From positions 44,853 through 108,852 of the forward strand of contig CAYRMV010000001.1 in the NCBI GenBank assembly GCA_964425255.1: a DNA stretch of 64,000 bases. The letters run 5' to 3'. This document shows positions 52,777 to 60,630 of this stretch, in pieces. The position numbers were made by a program, and so were the translations under genes. The stretch is from CAYRMV01 sp964425255. GTDB taxonomy: Bacteria; Bacteroidota; Bacteroidia; Flavobacteriales_D; Crocinitomicaceae. Below the pieces are notes generated by a model, which was not told the DNA's origin, made no database searches, and worked only from the letters and a program-made list of their open reading frames with translations. Numbering within the stretch: the first letter of the stretch is position 1; each line of letters opens with the position of its first letter.

Positions 52777-53646
52777 TTATTCCCCTTTAAAATATTCTTC
52801 CCAAGCATCTAAGCTTATATTATGTAGGTCTAAAACATTTTGAAACTTTTCTTGGTACCCACCAGCCAAGTTGAAAACTGCTGGCAATTTGAATTTTTTC
52901 AGAAGTTTCATTACAAGTCTATCTCTTTTCCTCATGTCGTCTTTTGAAAAAGTATGTCCTAGAGGATCATCTTCACAAGCATCGGCACCAAGTTGAACTA
53001 AAACAATGTCACAACCTTTAAATCTAGTGGCAAAAACCTCTGTTATCTCATCAAAGATTTTTCGAGATTTTTCATCGTCGCTTGTATATTTGCTTTCTTC
53101 TTTTCCGAGAGTCCAATGCTCAATATAATCTAATTCAAGCTCTCTGATGATATTGTCAGTTCCGTTTCCGTAGTGTTGATCTAAGTCTAAAATACCTACT
53201 TTGCCTTTTTTAAGCTTGCCATAAAGTTTTAGCATTTGAGCTGTAATTATTAGGCCATTAAAAGTACAAAATCCACCACCGTTAGAGTAACAAGCATGAT
53301 GAAATCCGCTCGTCAAAGAGGCAGTGACTTCTTTATTAGAGATGGCATAAAAAGCGGCTGATACCATTGAACCCGAAGTGTATTTTAGAGAATTGGCCAC
53401 TTCAGGTAATTTATTTCCGAAGCCGTTTTCTCTTTTACAAGAAAGAACTTCATTCACATATTTTATATCATGTGCAAGTGCAATTTGAGCGGGTGAACAA
53501 GCTTTTGATTCAATGACTTCAATCATACTAGCTTTTCTTGATAGCCATTCTTTTAAAACTTTAGCAGGCTTTCCGGCCGAAGGTGAGAATGACTTGTTGT
53601 TGTTCACTTGTTGTTTTTCGTTATAGAAGACTTTTAGAGTTTTCAT
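52777..53646 (-). CDS. histone deacetylase family protein (lysine or polyamine deacetylase)
   Basis: Encodes 289 residues from ATG 53646, immediately behind the GGGGATAGCA element. All key features of the arginase-fold HDAC family are visible: the His pair HH 116-117, GGGFCTFN (123-130), the zinc ligands D156 and H158 in DLDQHYGNGT, D227 in GADACEDDPLG, and the transition-state tyrosine Y264 in AGGY. Bacterial members remove acetyl groups from proteins or polyamines. An intact enzyme in a phage is unusual. A lysine-rich H1-like gene and a GNAT-like acetyltransferase gene lie just upstream, suggesting control of acetylation. Confidence 0.9.
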   Translation of the reverse strand: MKTLKVFYNEKQQVNNNKSFSPSAGKPAKVLKEWLSRKASMIEVIESKACSPAQIALAHDIKYVNEVLSCKRENGFGNKLPEVANSLKYTSGSMVSAAFYAISNKEVTASLTSGFHHACYSNGGGFCTFNGLIITAQMLKLYGKLKKGKVGILDLDQHYGNGTDNIIRELELDYIEHWTLGKEESKYTSDDEKSRKIFDEITEVFATRFKGCDIVLVQLGADACEDDPLGHTFSKDDMRKRDRLVMKLLKKFKLPAVFNLAGGYQEKFQNVLDLHNISLDAWEEYFKGE

Positions 53647-53656
53647 TGCTATCCCC
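53647..53656 (-). promoter_or_regulatory. leader element GGGGATAGCA before the deacetylase gene
   Basis: Directly abuts the ATG at 53646. About 20 bases separate it from the -10 box of promoter P3, so it fills the leader of the transcript. Confidence 0.7.
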
Positions 53657-53674
53657 TTATTTAATCTTACTATT

Positions 53675-53703
53675 ATTGTAATACATAAATTATGGAATTG
53701 CAA
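53675..53703 (-). promoter_or_regulatory. early promoter P3
   Basis: Minus strand TTGCAA (53703-53698), a 17-base spacer and TACAAT (53680-53675). GTATTAC overlaps the -10 end and GTATCAC lies about 35 bases upstream. CAATCAGTTAG is shared with P2. It drives the deacetylase and the genes after it. Confidence 0.82.
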
Positions 53704-53741
53704 GGAATATTTGTGATACTTTTAATAGACTAACTGATTGA

Positions 53742-53766
53742 AAAGATTGAGGGTGCAATGCACCCT
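53742..53766 (-). terminator. hairpin after the H1-like gene
   Basis: The stem AGGGTGC / GCACCCT (7 bp, 3-base loop) is followed on the minus strand by CAATCTTTTC. It lies 8 bases past the stop of the H1-like gene and upstream of P3. The T-run is modest. Confidence 0.62.
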
Positions 53767-53773
53767 ATTAAAA

Positions 53774-53944
53774 TTAAGCTTGTACTGAAGTTTCGTTAGA
53801 AGCTACAACTGCTTTTTTAGTTGTTCTTTTAGCTACTTTTTTTACCGTTGCTTTCTTAGCAGTTTTTGCTTTTCTAGCAGGTGCTTTTTTTGCAACTTTC
53901 TTTGCAGGTGCTTTTTTAGAAACTTTCTTTGTTGTTTTAGCCAT
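53774..53944 (-). CDS. histone H1-like basic protein
   Basis: Encodes 56 residues from ATG 53944 behind AAGGAG. About one third are lysines, spaced in KKAP/KKVAKK repeats: KKAPAKKVAKKAPARKA, then AKKATVKKVAKRTTKK. This is the composition of histone H1 tails and bacterial H1-like proteins, which bind and compact DNA. The C-terminal 12 residues are not basic. The gene ends just before a hairpin and promoter P3, whose first gene encodes a deacetylase-family enzyme. DNA binding during replication or packaging is the likely role, and the lysines are natural acetylation targets. Confidence 0.8.
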   Translation of the reverse strand: MAKTTKKVSKKAPAKKVAKKAPARKAKTAKKATVKKVAKRTTKKAVVASNETSVQA

Positions 53945-53969
53945 AAAATTCTCCTTGTTAGCTAAATGG

Positions 53970-54812
53970 TTAAAGTGCCAATAAACGATCTAAAAAGTTC
54001 TCCGTCATGTCAAGTCCTTCTTTTACTCGATCAATATTACTTTGGACAGTTCGATCGATTTCTTGTAATCGTTTTTCAAGATCATTATATTTTTCTCTTA
54101 AAGAGTCTTTGTGAACTTTTAATTTGATCATAACTTCATCGATTTGTTCTGTTTTACCTTCAAGCCTTTTCGATGACAAATCTCCTTTCTCAAATTCTCT
54201 TTGAATAGTTCCTAGAATAGTTTGAATTTCGCTCTCAAGATCGGCAGCCGTAGCATTTGAAACAGCTTCAAGTGATCCATTGTCATCATAGATTGGCACA
54301 ACATGAAAAGAAACACCTTCAACTTGAGCAAATTTGTTCTTAATCTCGACCATCTTTTCTTCGTATTCTTTTTTGATGTAATAAATTCCACCACCATTTC
54401 TCATTGAAACAGAATAACAATCGTGGGCCAAAGTTTTTAAAAGTATTGTTCTTAATTGTTGAGTGTTGATCGATTTCTTTTCTTGATCGTAAAGTCTTAG
54501 AAGATCGGTGCCATCGGCACCTTGTAAAATACCGGTGGCTTTATCAAGCTTAATCGTAATTTGCTTTTCAAGCGTTAAATCATCGCCTTCGATTGATTCA
54601 AAGAAGACTGTAAACATAACAGAATCAGCATGATCGTTAAAACGCTTTGGAAATTTGCTGGTCTTTCTTGTAAACTCTTTAAGAGCTTTGATAAGGGCCG
54701 ATTTGTAATCGTTTCGTGGCAAGAAAGAAGTGATTCCAATCATACTTAAATCTTCTGGTGAAGTTCTTACTTCACTCATTTCCCAATAAATTAAATTACC
54801 TATTTGTTTCAT
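53970..54812 (-). CDS. early protein with coiled-coil C-terminus, unknown
   Basis: Encodes 280 residues from ATG 54812 behind GGAGTTTAAT. The longer frame to 54857 overlaps the acetyltransferase gene and has no ribosome site. The N-terminal 190 residues are alpha/beta (IGNLIYWEMSEVRTSPEDL, ITIKLDKATGILQGADGTD). The last 90 form a long coiled coil (DSLREKYNDLEKRLQEIDR). It may be one of the recurrent phage families of unknown role, but I cannot name it. It lies between the acetyltransferase and the H1-like gene. Confidence 0.68.
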   Translation of the reverse strand: MKQIGNLIYWEMSEVRTSPEDLSMIGITSFLPRNDYKSALIKALKEFTRKTSKFPKRFNDHADSVMFTVFFESIEGDDLTLEKQITIKLDKATGILQGADGTDLLRLYDQEKKSINTQQLRTILLKTLAHDCYSVSMRNGGGIYYIKKEYEEKMVEIKNKFAQVEGVSFHVVPIYDDNGSLEAVSNATAADLESEIQTILGTIQREFEKGDLSSKRLEGKTEQIDEVMIKLKVHKDSLREKYNDLEKRLQEIDRTVQSNIDRVKEGLDMTENFLDRLLAL

Positions 54813-54813
54813 A

Positions 54814-55281
54814 TTAAACTCCTTTAAAATTTCTATATAAAAAATCACCGTATCCAAATTCTTTAAAATTAGCTTGTCCGTAGAAATTTCTTAAAACTTC
54901 TTTGTCTGAATAGACTTCTCTTCCATTTGTGTTTGTGTTTGTGTATTGAGGCAAAGCCAAAACAGAGATCATAAAATTTTGATCAATATACTCCACAACA
55001 AGTCCCAAAAGTAAAGAACCGAGTCCTTTTGTATTTGATCTGAAATCTTCTATGATTACATAATTTTTTAATTCAGGCGTTCTTTCATCTACAAATAATT
55101 TTATAATTTGGTCAAATCTTGGTTCTGGATCAAGAACATACGCCATGTCTGAATTTGAGCATTTTGTTTTAGGCCATATTAAGCTACAAGATGCCAACTT
55201 AATATCATTTTCCAATATGACAAAATAAAGCTCTTTAAATTCATATTCGTCTTCAGTAATATCGATTATTTTAATTTCCAT
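54814..55281 (-). CDS. GNAT-like acetyltransferase
   Basis: Encodes 155 residues. The fold order of GNAT enzymes is recognisable: a beta-rich start (YFVILENDIKLASCSLI), a strand YVIIEDF, then the acetyl-CoA loop and helix RSNTKGLGSLLLGLVVEYI (81-99), a strand MISVLAL, and motif B NFYGQANFKEFGYGDF (132-147). GNATs transfer acetyl groups to lysines, amines or small molecules. It is distant from textbook members, so the substrate cannot be read off. The gene starts one base after the DNA ligase gene ends. Confidence 0.72.
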   Translation of the reverse strand: MEIKIIDITEDEYEFKELYFVILENDIKLASCSLIWPKTKCSNSDMAYVLDPEPRFDQIIKLFVDERTPELKNYVIIEDFRSNTKGLGSLLLGLVVEYIDQNFMISVLALPQYTNTNTNGREVYSDKEVLRNFYGQANFKEFGYGDFLYRNFKGV

Positions 55282-55282
55282 A

Positions 55283-56248
55283 TTATTTATCTCTGTTTGA
55301 TCTTGTTTTTGTTGCTTTTAAATCTTCAAATAATTTTTCACTTGTGATTGTTTTTGGTGTTAAGTCATCACGAAATCTGAAAAATGTTGGGTGTCTTAAT
55401 CTACCAGCAGGATTTTTTGCATCAACTTTTTGAATCTCTTGAGTAAAAATATCTACAACACGACCTTCATAGTTTTGAAAATTTTTGCTCATCTCAATTC
55501 TTAGCTTGTCGTCGAACCCAGAAGCGAATCCAACTTCAATTAATTTCCCATCTTTATAGACCGAGAGAGCGAGTGAACCGATCATGTCGGCATATTTCCC
55601 AGTTCCTTTTTTGTAACCAGATACAATACAAGAAACCTCATAAGACTTTTTCATTTTTGCCCATTGGCTTCCGTAGCCCATTCTTAAATCTTTTATGATT
55701 AATCCTTCTCCACCTTTTTTAATAATTTTTTGAAAATAGCCAGGAATATCTTCTTTGATTTGAGGTATAACCTTAATATGATCGTTGCCCATTTTATCAA
55801 CAACCTTCTCAAGAATTTTTCTTCTATCGCTCAATGGCATCGATCTAATATCTTTACCTTTGAAGAAAAGAATGTCGAAAACAAAGTAATTCAAATTGCC
55901 GTGTTCTTCTTGCTTTCTTTGAGCTTCTTTTGGCAAAGAGTTCATGATTGAATTTGTATTAAGAAAATCATTCGACATGATTTCCCCATCTAAGATTGTC
56001 CCATCTAATCCGTAATCAATTGAAGTAATATGAGGAACATTATCCGAACGATCAACATATTTGCCATCTGATATTGATTCTCTTCTTGAAAGAAGAGTAT
56101 TTCCCTCTCTTCTTGAATATGGACAACCGCCCAAATAAAGGACATATCTTGAGCCATCTAGTTTTTCTTCAGCTATTAAATGATCTTTTTCAAAATCTTC
56201 TGGTAATTTCCCCGTACATCGACTTGGGTGAACTAATTCAAATTTCAT
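55283..56248 (-). CDS. ATP-dependent DNA ligase
   Basis: Encodes 321 residues with a GGAG site. Nucleotidyltransferase motifs appear in order: EEKLDGSR (27-34, adenylated Lys29), LDGEI (86-90), FVFDI (122-126), EGLIIKD (181-187) and WAKMKK (196-201), followed by an OB-type domain with GSLALSVYKDGK. The enzyme seals nicks during replication and repair. The short length is typical of phage and viral ligases. It is flanked by a WGR-domain protein and the acetyltransferase. Confidence 0.92.
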   Translation of the reverse strand: MKFELVHPSRCTGKLPEDFEKDHLIAEEKLDGSRYVLYLGGCPYSRREGNTLLSRRESISDGKYVDRSDNVPHITSIDYGLDGTILDGEIMSNDFLNTNSIMNSLPKEAQRKQEEHGNLNYFVFDILFFKGKDIRSMPLSDRRKILEKVVDKMGNDHIKVIPQIKEDIPGYFQKIIKKGGEGLIIKDLRMGYGSQWAKMKKSYEVSCIVSGYKKGTGKYADMIGSLALSVYKDGKLIEVGFASGFDDKLRIEMSKNFQNYEGRVVDIFTQEIQKVDAKNPAGRLRHPTFFRFRDDLTPKTITSEKLFEDLKATKTRSNRDK

Positions 56249-56256
56249 ATCAACTC

Positions 56257-56559
56257 CTATATTTTACTCAAATCATCTAAAAATGTTTTGCTACCTACAA
56301 ATTCTAATTCTGCTTTCATGTCCTCAGCGATAGGTGCAGATTCTTTTAATTCAACTTCACGATAGCCTTTGGCAAGTTTTTCACGCTTTCTCTTTTCTGC
56401 GGTTGCCTTTGGATAAGAATCGCCTTGTGGTTTCGCTCCTATTTTTCCCCACTGACACCAATAATTTCCTTCGCCTTGATCAAACATTTCCCAAAATTTA
56501 TTGTGCCCATCGCTAGTGTGTTCAAGTCGGCATAATTTGATTAACATTTTAGTTTCCAT
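56257..56559 (-). CDS. stand-alone WGR-domain protein
   Basis: Encodes 100 residues with a GAGG site. It consists almost only of a WGR domain: HNKFWEMFDQGEGNYWCQWG, then KIGAKPQGDSYP and KLAKGYREVELKE. WGR domains bind DNA ends or nicks in PARP-type proteins, and bacterial WGR proteins are often linked with DNA repair. Its place next to DNA ligase suggests it recognises nicks or ends for the ligase. The small C-terminal part is acidic. Confidence 0.82.
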   Translation of the reverse strand: METKMLIKLCRLEHTSDGHNKFWEMFDQGEGNYWCQWGKIGAKPQGDSYPKATAEKRKREKLAKGYREVELKESAPIAEDMKAELEFVGSKTFLDDLSKI

Positions 56560-56568
56560 AAAAACCTC

Positions 56569-57198
56569 TTATGATTTTAAAATTGCATCAAGCTCGTCAT
56601 CTACACTTTCAAAATCCATTGGCTCATCTTTTTTTGCCATAGCTTGTTTTAATTTTTCACGAGAAGACAATTTAACTTTTTCTTCTTTTACTTTTATTTC
56701 TGTTCTTTCAAGTTCTTCGTGAACATCAATAGGTGCTGTAACTTTTGAAGTGAATTGAGCATCACATTTTGCTTTAAATTCTGCATTAGCTTTTAAAGTC
56801 GTAGAGCGTGTTACATTTGATGTAGAAATTTTCTCAAAAACTTTTGAAGAAATACTCTTTTCAAGTTCTTCGTTGTTGTAGGTCGAAACACAAGCTAAAA
56901 CTTGCTCTAATGTCACTTTCCCAGCGTGAATCAATTCAATCAACTTATCATTGTCAACTTTCTTTCTAGTTGTATCACTAATAATAATTGAGCCGTATTT
57001 GCACTTTAATCCTTCACCGACTGTAATTTCCATGTCGCTTGTTTCGATTGCTTTGAACAAGTCTTCTTTTGTTGCTTTAAACTCGTCTTCATATCTAGTC
57101 TTTAAAAATTGCTCACTAAAAGCCTTTAAAGCTAAAGCATCAATGTTTGCTGGTAACTCTGTATATGAACCTGATTCTTTCTTCTTTTTGATTGCCAT
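56569..57198 (-). CDS. replication-region protein, unknown
   Basis: Encodes 209 residues with a GAGGAG site. It is mainly helical, with a basic N-terminus, an N-terminal helical half (ALALKAFSEQFLKTRYEDEF), a beta hairpin (GEGLKCKYGSIIISDTTRKK) and a C-terminal charged helix ending in a very acidic tail (MDFESVDDELDAILKS). The acidic end is reminiscent of single-strand DNA-binding or replication accessory proteins. No family is certain. Confidence 0.66.
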   Translation of the reverse strand: MAIKKKKESGSYTELPANIDALALKAFSEQFLKTRYEDEFKATKEDLFKAIETSDMEITVGEGLKCKYGSIIISDTTRKKVDNDKLIELIHAGKVTLEQVLACVSTYNNEELEKSISSKVFEKISTSNVTRSTTLKANAEFKAKCDAQFTSKVTAPIDVHEELERTEIKVKEEKVKLSSREKLKQAMAKKDEPMDFESVDDELDAILKS

Positions 57199-57210
57199 AA
57201 AATTCTCCTC

Positions 57211-57387
57211 TTATTGTAAAGATGATTTATAAAATTTCATTGTTTGATCTAACGGAAAAGTCATTTTATTTGAGCCAAGCATAATGATAATTGTGTTATC
57301 AATAATGCCAACTTTGGAAATTTGATTAGATGGAAGTCTTAAAGTAGTTAGTAAAAAGTCGATACAACTTACTTGCAATGCACTCAT
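57211..57387 (-). CDS. 58-residue protein, unknown
   Basis: Runs from ATG 57387, with GGAG six bases before it, to TAA 57211-57213. It is mostly short strands (LPSNQISKVGIIDNTIIIML, then NKMTFPLDQTMKF) and looks like a compact beta protein. It is the first gene after promoter P4, whose leader carries a GGGATAGCA element. Confidence 0.68.
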   Translation of the reverse strand: MSALQVSCIDFLLTTLRLPSNQISKVGIIDNTIIIMLGSNKMTFPLDQTMKFYKSSLQ

Positions 57388-57421
57388 GCCGAACTCCTAA
57401 AGTTAAATTTCTTGATTCGAT

Positions 57422-57430
57422 TGCTATCCC
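57422..57430 (-). promoter_or_regulatory. leader element GGGATAGCA behind promoter P4
   Basis: Unlike the other copies it is not next to a start codon but about 34 bases upstream of the ATG at 57387, near the expected 5' end of the transcript. Confidence 0.6.
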
Positions 57431-57443
57431 AAATCTTATAATT

Positions 57444-57472
57444 ATTGTAATACAAAAATTAAGAGGAAGCAA
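57444..57472 (-). promoter_or_regulatory. early promoter P4
   Basis: Minus strand TTGCTT (57472-57467), a 17-base spacer ending in TGTAT, and TACAAT (57449-57444). The GTATTAC box overlaps the -10 end as in P2 and P3. The upstream box is missing because the region is the end of the primase gene. Confidence 0.78.
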
Positions 57473-57480
57473 GCAAATAT

Positions 57481-58509
57481 TTAAAGAATTTTTTTACCCT
57501 TTGGAATCGAGAACTTAGGCTCTTTGGCCATGTTGATGATTGTTCGTAACTTAGCACTCTCGAATTGAAAAGTGCCTGGGTCAATACCTGGTGGGAGCTT
57601 AACTGCTTTCACCACAAAAGAGTACGATCTTAGAAGATCAACCGCACGATGAATAGAGCTTCTTTTGTATTTGTCCTTGGTTTCTTTGTGATCAGTCCAA
57701 GCATCAGCGTCCCATAAGATAGTGATCTCTTTTGCCTTCGTCTTCAATAACCAATCAACTTGTTGTGTGTGTAAATTTTTGCCGTTGGTTGCCATTGAAT
57801 TAGAACCGGCCTTAACCGAGTCCATGAAGCCTTCGACCAAAACAATTGAGCTATGCTCTTTCGCTTCATCAAAGTTATAAAGAACACTTCTAGCAGAAAC
57901 ACCAGTGGGATTGAGAACTTTTTTAAACTCGTCGCTCTTCTCCTCCCAAGTCGCTCTTGCTTGCCAAAACACAATTTTACCATTCATGAAAGTTGGAACG
58001 ATAATGCGATTTTTTGTATAACCAATGTGTGAGATTCCCCACATTTTATTTCTGGCATACTCCCAAGGCACTCCTCGATATTCCAAGTAATCATTAGGGC
58101 CATCTATAGGCTCATATCCATGAGGTAGATCAATCTCTCTAAGACCGTCCTCTTCTCCAAAAGGAACGAAGTCTTTTTGTTGTAGTGGCAAATTCATAAA
58201 TTCTAATTGGTCTAGTGGATCGCCTTTTAGAATTTTAAAAATTTGCATATAGTCAGTAGTATTGAGAAGCCCTCCAATTAAGCGAGGCAATCCTCCTGTC
58301 CATGCACATCTATAGCAATAAAAAGTACCGTCTTGAAAATTCACCCAAAGCTTGTGTTTGCGATCTGGTTTATCCAATCCATTCTCGACACACATCGGGC
58401 AATTTAAGGCGTATTCAACATGGCCATCTGATTCGTGACATTTCCAAGAAATATCATGTTGAATCAAAAATTCATCATGTTTAAAATTTGTAAACTTACT
58501 TTCAGTCAT
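57481..58509 (-). CDS. DNA primase, DnaG-like
   Basis: Encodes 342 residues from ATG 58509, overlapping the CsrA-like gene by 8 bases. A zinc ribbon with C37, C40, C65 and C68 (CPMC, then FYCYRC) matches the primase zinc-binding domain. A toprim domain follows with LVEGFMDS (Glu226) and ILWDADA (267-269). It makes RNA primers for phage replication together with the DnaB-like helicase encoded just upstream. It is shorter than bacterial DnaG and lacks the C-terminal helicase-interaction domain. Confidence 0.86.
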   Translation of the reverse strand: MTESKFTNFKHDEFLIQHDISWKCHESDGHVEYALNCPMCVENGLDKPDRKHKLWVNFQDGTFYCYRCAWTGGLPRLIGGLLNTTDYMQIFKILKGDPLDQLEFMNLPLQQKDFVPFGEEDGLREIDLPHGYEPIDGPNDYLEYRGVPWEYARNKMWGISHIGYTKNRIIVPTFMNGKIVFWQARATWEEKSDEFKKVLNPTGVSARSVLYNFDEAKEHSSIVLVEGFMDSVKAGSNSMATNGKNLHTQQVDWLLKTKAKEITILWDADAWTDHKETKDKYKRSSIHRAVDLLRSYSFVVKAVKLPPGIDPGTFQFESAKLRTIINMAKEPKFSIPKGKKIL

Positions 58510-58732
58510 TTGAAGTAGCTTCCTCTTTTGCAAATCTTAAGTCATAGTCAATGCCAGCAATATGTTTTTCTTTAACCAACAAGATTGCTATATCTTTTGG
58601 TGCATCTATGCCCAATCTCCACATTCCATTTTTAGACTTGCTCGAATAGATACCAATCTCTTCTCCACCAGCAATTTTGATAACGGCCATCAATTGTGGT
58701 TTTTTTGGTTTTTTGAAAGATAAAGTTAGCAT
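58502..58732 (-). CDS. CsrA-like RNA-binding regulator
   Basis: Encodes 76 residues. It starts MLTLSFKK and contains MWRLGIDAPKDIAI (residues 37-50), which closely matches the CsrA core with RLGIDAPKE. CsrA dimers bind GGA in mRNA leaders and usually block translation. The version here is longer than the 60-residue norm, with a basic Lys/Pro insert after strand 1 and an acidic end (FAKEEATSND). It sits between helicase and primase genes. Five early leaders carry a GGATAG element near the start codon, a possible target. Confidence 0.78.
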   Translation of the reverse strand: MLTLSFKKPKKPQLMAVIKIAGGEEIGIYSSKSKNGMWRLGIDAPKDIAILLVKEKHIAGIDYDLRFAKEEATSND

Positions 58733-58733
58733 A

Positions 58734-60104
58734 TTACCTCTTCTTTTTGTTCATCCATGCGTGAAAGTCAGTAGATGTGGCGTATCCATATTTTTTAGAA
58801 AAGAAAATCATCTTTTCATAATTTGTTAGAAGCTTAATTGTTCTATCCATGTCATTTGAACGATAGATGTCGAGATGAAATCGCATAATACCAAAATCTT
58901 TCTCTTTTGGTGTTTGGTTTAATGTGGCAACAAAGTCAGCAATACGAACTTTTTCAAAAGATTCTGAAATATCTTTCGATCTTAAAAGATATTCAAGCTC
59001 TGGTTTGTCTTCTGGTCTTCTAGCCTGAGAAGCTGTCCATATTGCTTTCTTTCTCATAACCGCAAGTCTCTTTAAATCACGATAGACTTCGGTTTGTTCG
59101 TGTCGCTTTTCTTTTAGAGCGTGAGAAGCCTTAAACAAGTCGGCATAATCGATAACTAAAAGCTCAGGATCAAATCCACCAGCGATCATCTCTTCTAGCT
59201 TTGCCTCAAGATCAAGAGGAGTGTAGTTCCAGTGTTGATTGAAAGGAACCAAATGAAGTTTGTCTGCAAGCATGGTGATAATTTTATCAAGCATACGAGA
59301 CTCTTCTGTGGTTAGTTCATCGTTGGCAATTTTGTGATAGTCAATATTAGATAGACGAGACATCTTTCTAAACATTGATTGCTCGGTTGTCCCTTCAAGA
59401 ACAAATTCAGCTACTCGAGCACCATAACCGATAGCTGCACAACTCATGTGGTTGAGAGCAATAGACTTTCCTTTTTTTGGCTCTGCTAGAATAATACCAA
59501 GCTCTCCTAGTTCTATTCCACCATGTAAAATATCATCAAGTGGCGTAATACCTGTTGGAATTTTTCTCATACGATGAGCTTCGCCAGCAAGAAATTCTCT
59601 TCTGCGTTTTAGAAAATCTTGAATAGGAATAGATGCTTCGTTGGTAAAATTAATGCCGTAAAGCTCGGCCGACCCTTTTTGAGTAATCTCATAGGCCTTA
59701 TCTTTATTGCCTTTATTCCATTCAACTTGAGCAGCTGTAAAAATATCCACAAAGGCAATTTCTCGAGCATATTGAGTCATTTTATCTTTAATCAATTTTT
59801 CATCTTCAATTCTTGTTCCAAAGATTGTCTTGGTGAAATTTAGATACAAAGCTCTTTTTGATTTTTCGATAAACTTTGAATCATCTTCGATTAAAATATA
59901 AGTGATATTATCAACCGCTTTTTCGCTATACTCTTTAATTTTTTTAAAAAACCATCTATGAGCTTCTGAATATAATCTTTCTTCTCCAACATGAGCTAAA
60001 AGATGACTTCTAAATGAAACATCTTTTAACATTAGTGCGAGCATCTGATTTTGCATTTCAGGCCCAAATGGAAATACATCTCGTTTTGCTTTTCTAGTTG
60101 CCAT
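58734..60104 (-). CDS. replicative DNA helicase, DnaB-like
   Basis: Encodes 456 residues. The N-terminal helical domain is followed by the RecA-type core with PTGITPLDDILHGGIELGEL near 183-202, a P-loop EPKKGKS (208-214, a G-to-P variant of the usual start), ELLVIDYADL near 310, and a late segment with MRFHLDIYRSNDMDRTIK. DnaB-family helicases unwind the fork and recruit primase, and the primase gene is two genes away. It overlaps the next upstream gene by 11 bases. Confidence 0.87.
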   Translation of the reverse strand: MATRKAKRDVFPFGPEMQNQMLALMLKDVSFRSHLLAHVGEERLYSEAHRWFFKKIKEYSEKAVDNITYILIEDDSKFIEKSKRALYLNFTKTIFGTRIEDEKLIKDKMTQYAREIAFVDIFTAAQVEWNKGNKDKAYEITQKGSAELYGINFTNEASIPIQDFLKRRREFLAGEAHRMRKIPTGITPLDDILHGGIELGELGIILAEPKKGKSIALNHMSCAAIGYGARVAEFVLEGTTEQSMFRKMSRLSNIDYHKIANDELTTEESRMLDKIITMLADKLHLVPFNQHWNYTPLDLEAKLEEMIAGGFDPELLVIDYADLFKASHALKEKRHEQTEVYRDLKRLAVMRKKAIWTASQARRPEDKPELEYLLRSKDISESFEKVRIADFVATLNQTPKEKDFGIMRFHLDIYRSNDMDRTIKLLTNYEKMIFFSKKYGYATSTDFHAWMNKKKR

Positions 60105-60630
60105 AATCTCTCGTCATTGATGTTGTTTGGTAGTCGGCTTTGTCCAAGTCTTCGATGACATGGTTATAAAATTTTTCATAGTATTCAGCACCATAAGCTT
60201 GAATATTTGAAAATGGTGGTCGATTTAATCTTTTTAAAGAAGCTCTATGAATACAACCGATCATCATGTGTAGATCGTATTCATTTTCCATGCAAAATTG
60301 AATTGCATTTTCAATCATAGAAACTGATTGAGAATTTTTTGGTTCTATTGGCCCTAATTGAAAATAAAAATCTCTCCAATAATTCCAAGACTCCATGAAA
60401 CCTTTGATAGTTTTTAATCTTTCATCTGTCTCAATTTTTGCTCTTAGTTTTTTAAGAGCTTTTTCTTTGTTATTAGATTTTGTTTTATTCTCTAGTACAT
60501 TCTTTAAAACAATTTGTTCAGCTAGCTTGCCAAAGAAGAGCGATAAGTCTTTTTCTCTCTTCTCGATGTCGAAGTTTGCTTTTGGTTCAGAACGTGCCAT
60601 TGATAAGATTGCTGTATGCGTAGCGAACAT
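60094..60630 (-). CDS. replication-region protein, possible helicase loader
   Basis: Encodes 178 residues from ATG 60630, which has GAGG seven bases upstream. The alternative ATG at 60600 has no ribosome site. It is helical and charged (ALKKLRAKIETDERLKTIK, then LDKADYQTTSMTRDYGN). It precedes the DnaB-like helicase gene, where phages often keep a loader or accessory factor. That role is inference from place. It overlaps the sigma factor gene by 109 bases, unusually long for this genome. Confidence 0.65.
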   Translation of the reverse strand: MFATHTAILSMARSEPKANFDIEKREKDLSLFFGKLAEQIVLKNVLENKTKSNNKEKALKKLRAKIETDERLKTIKGFMESWNYWRDFYFQLGPIEPKNSQSVSMIENAIQFCMENEYDLHMMIGCIHRASLKRLNRPPFSNIQAYGAEYYEKFYNHVIEDLDKADYQTTSMTRDYGN

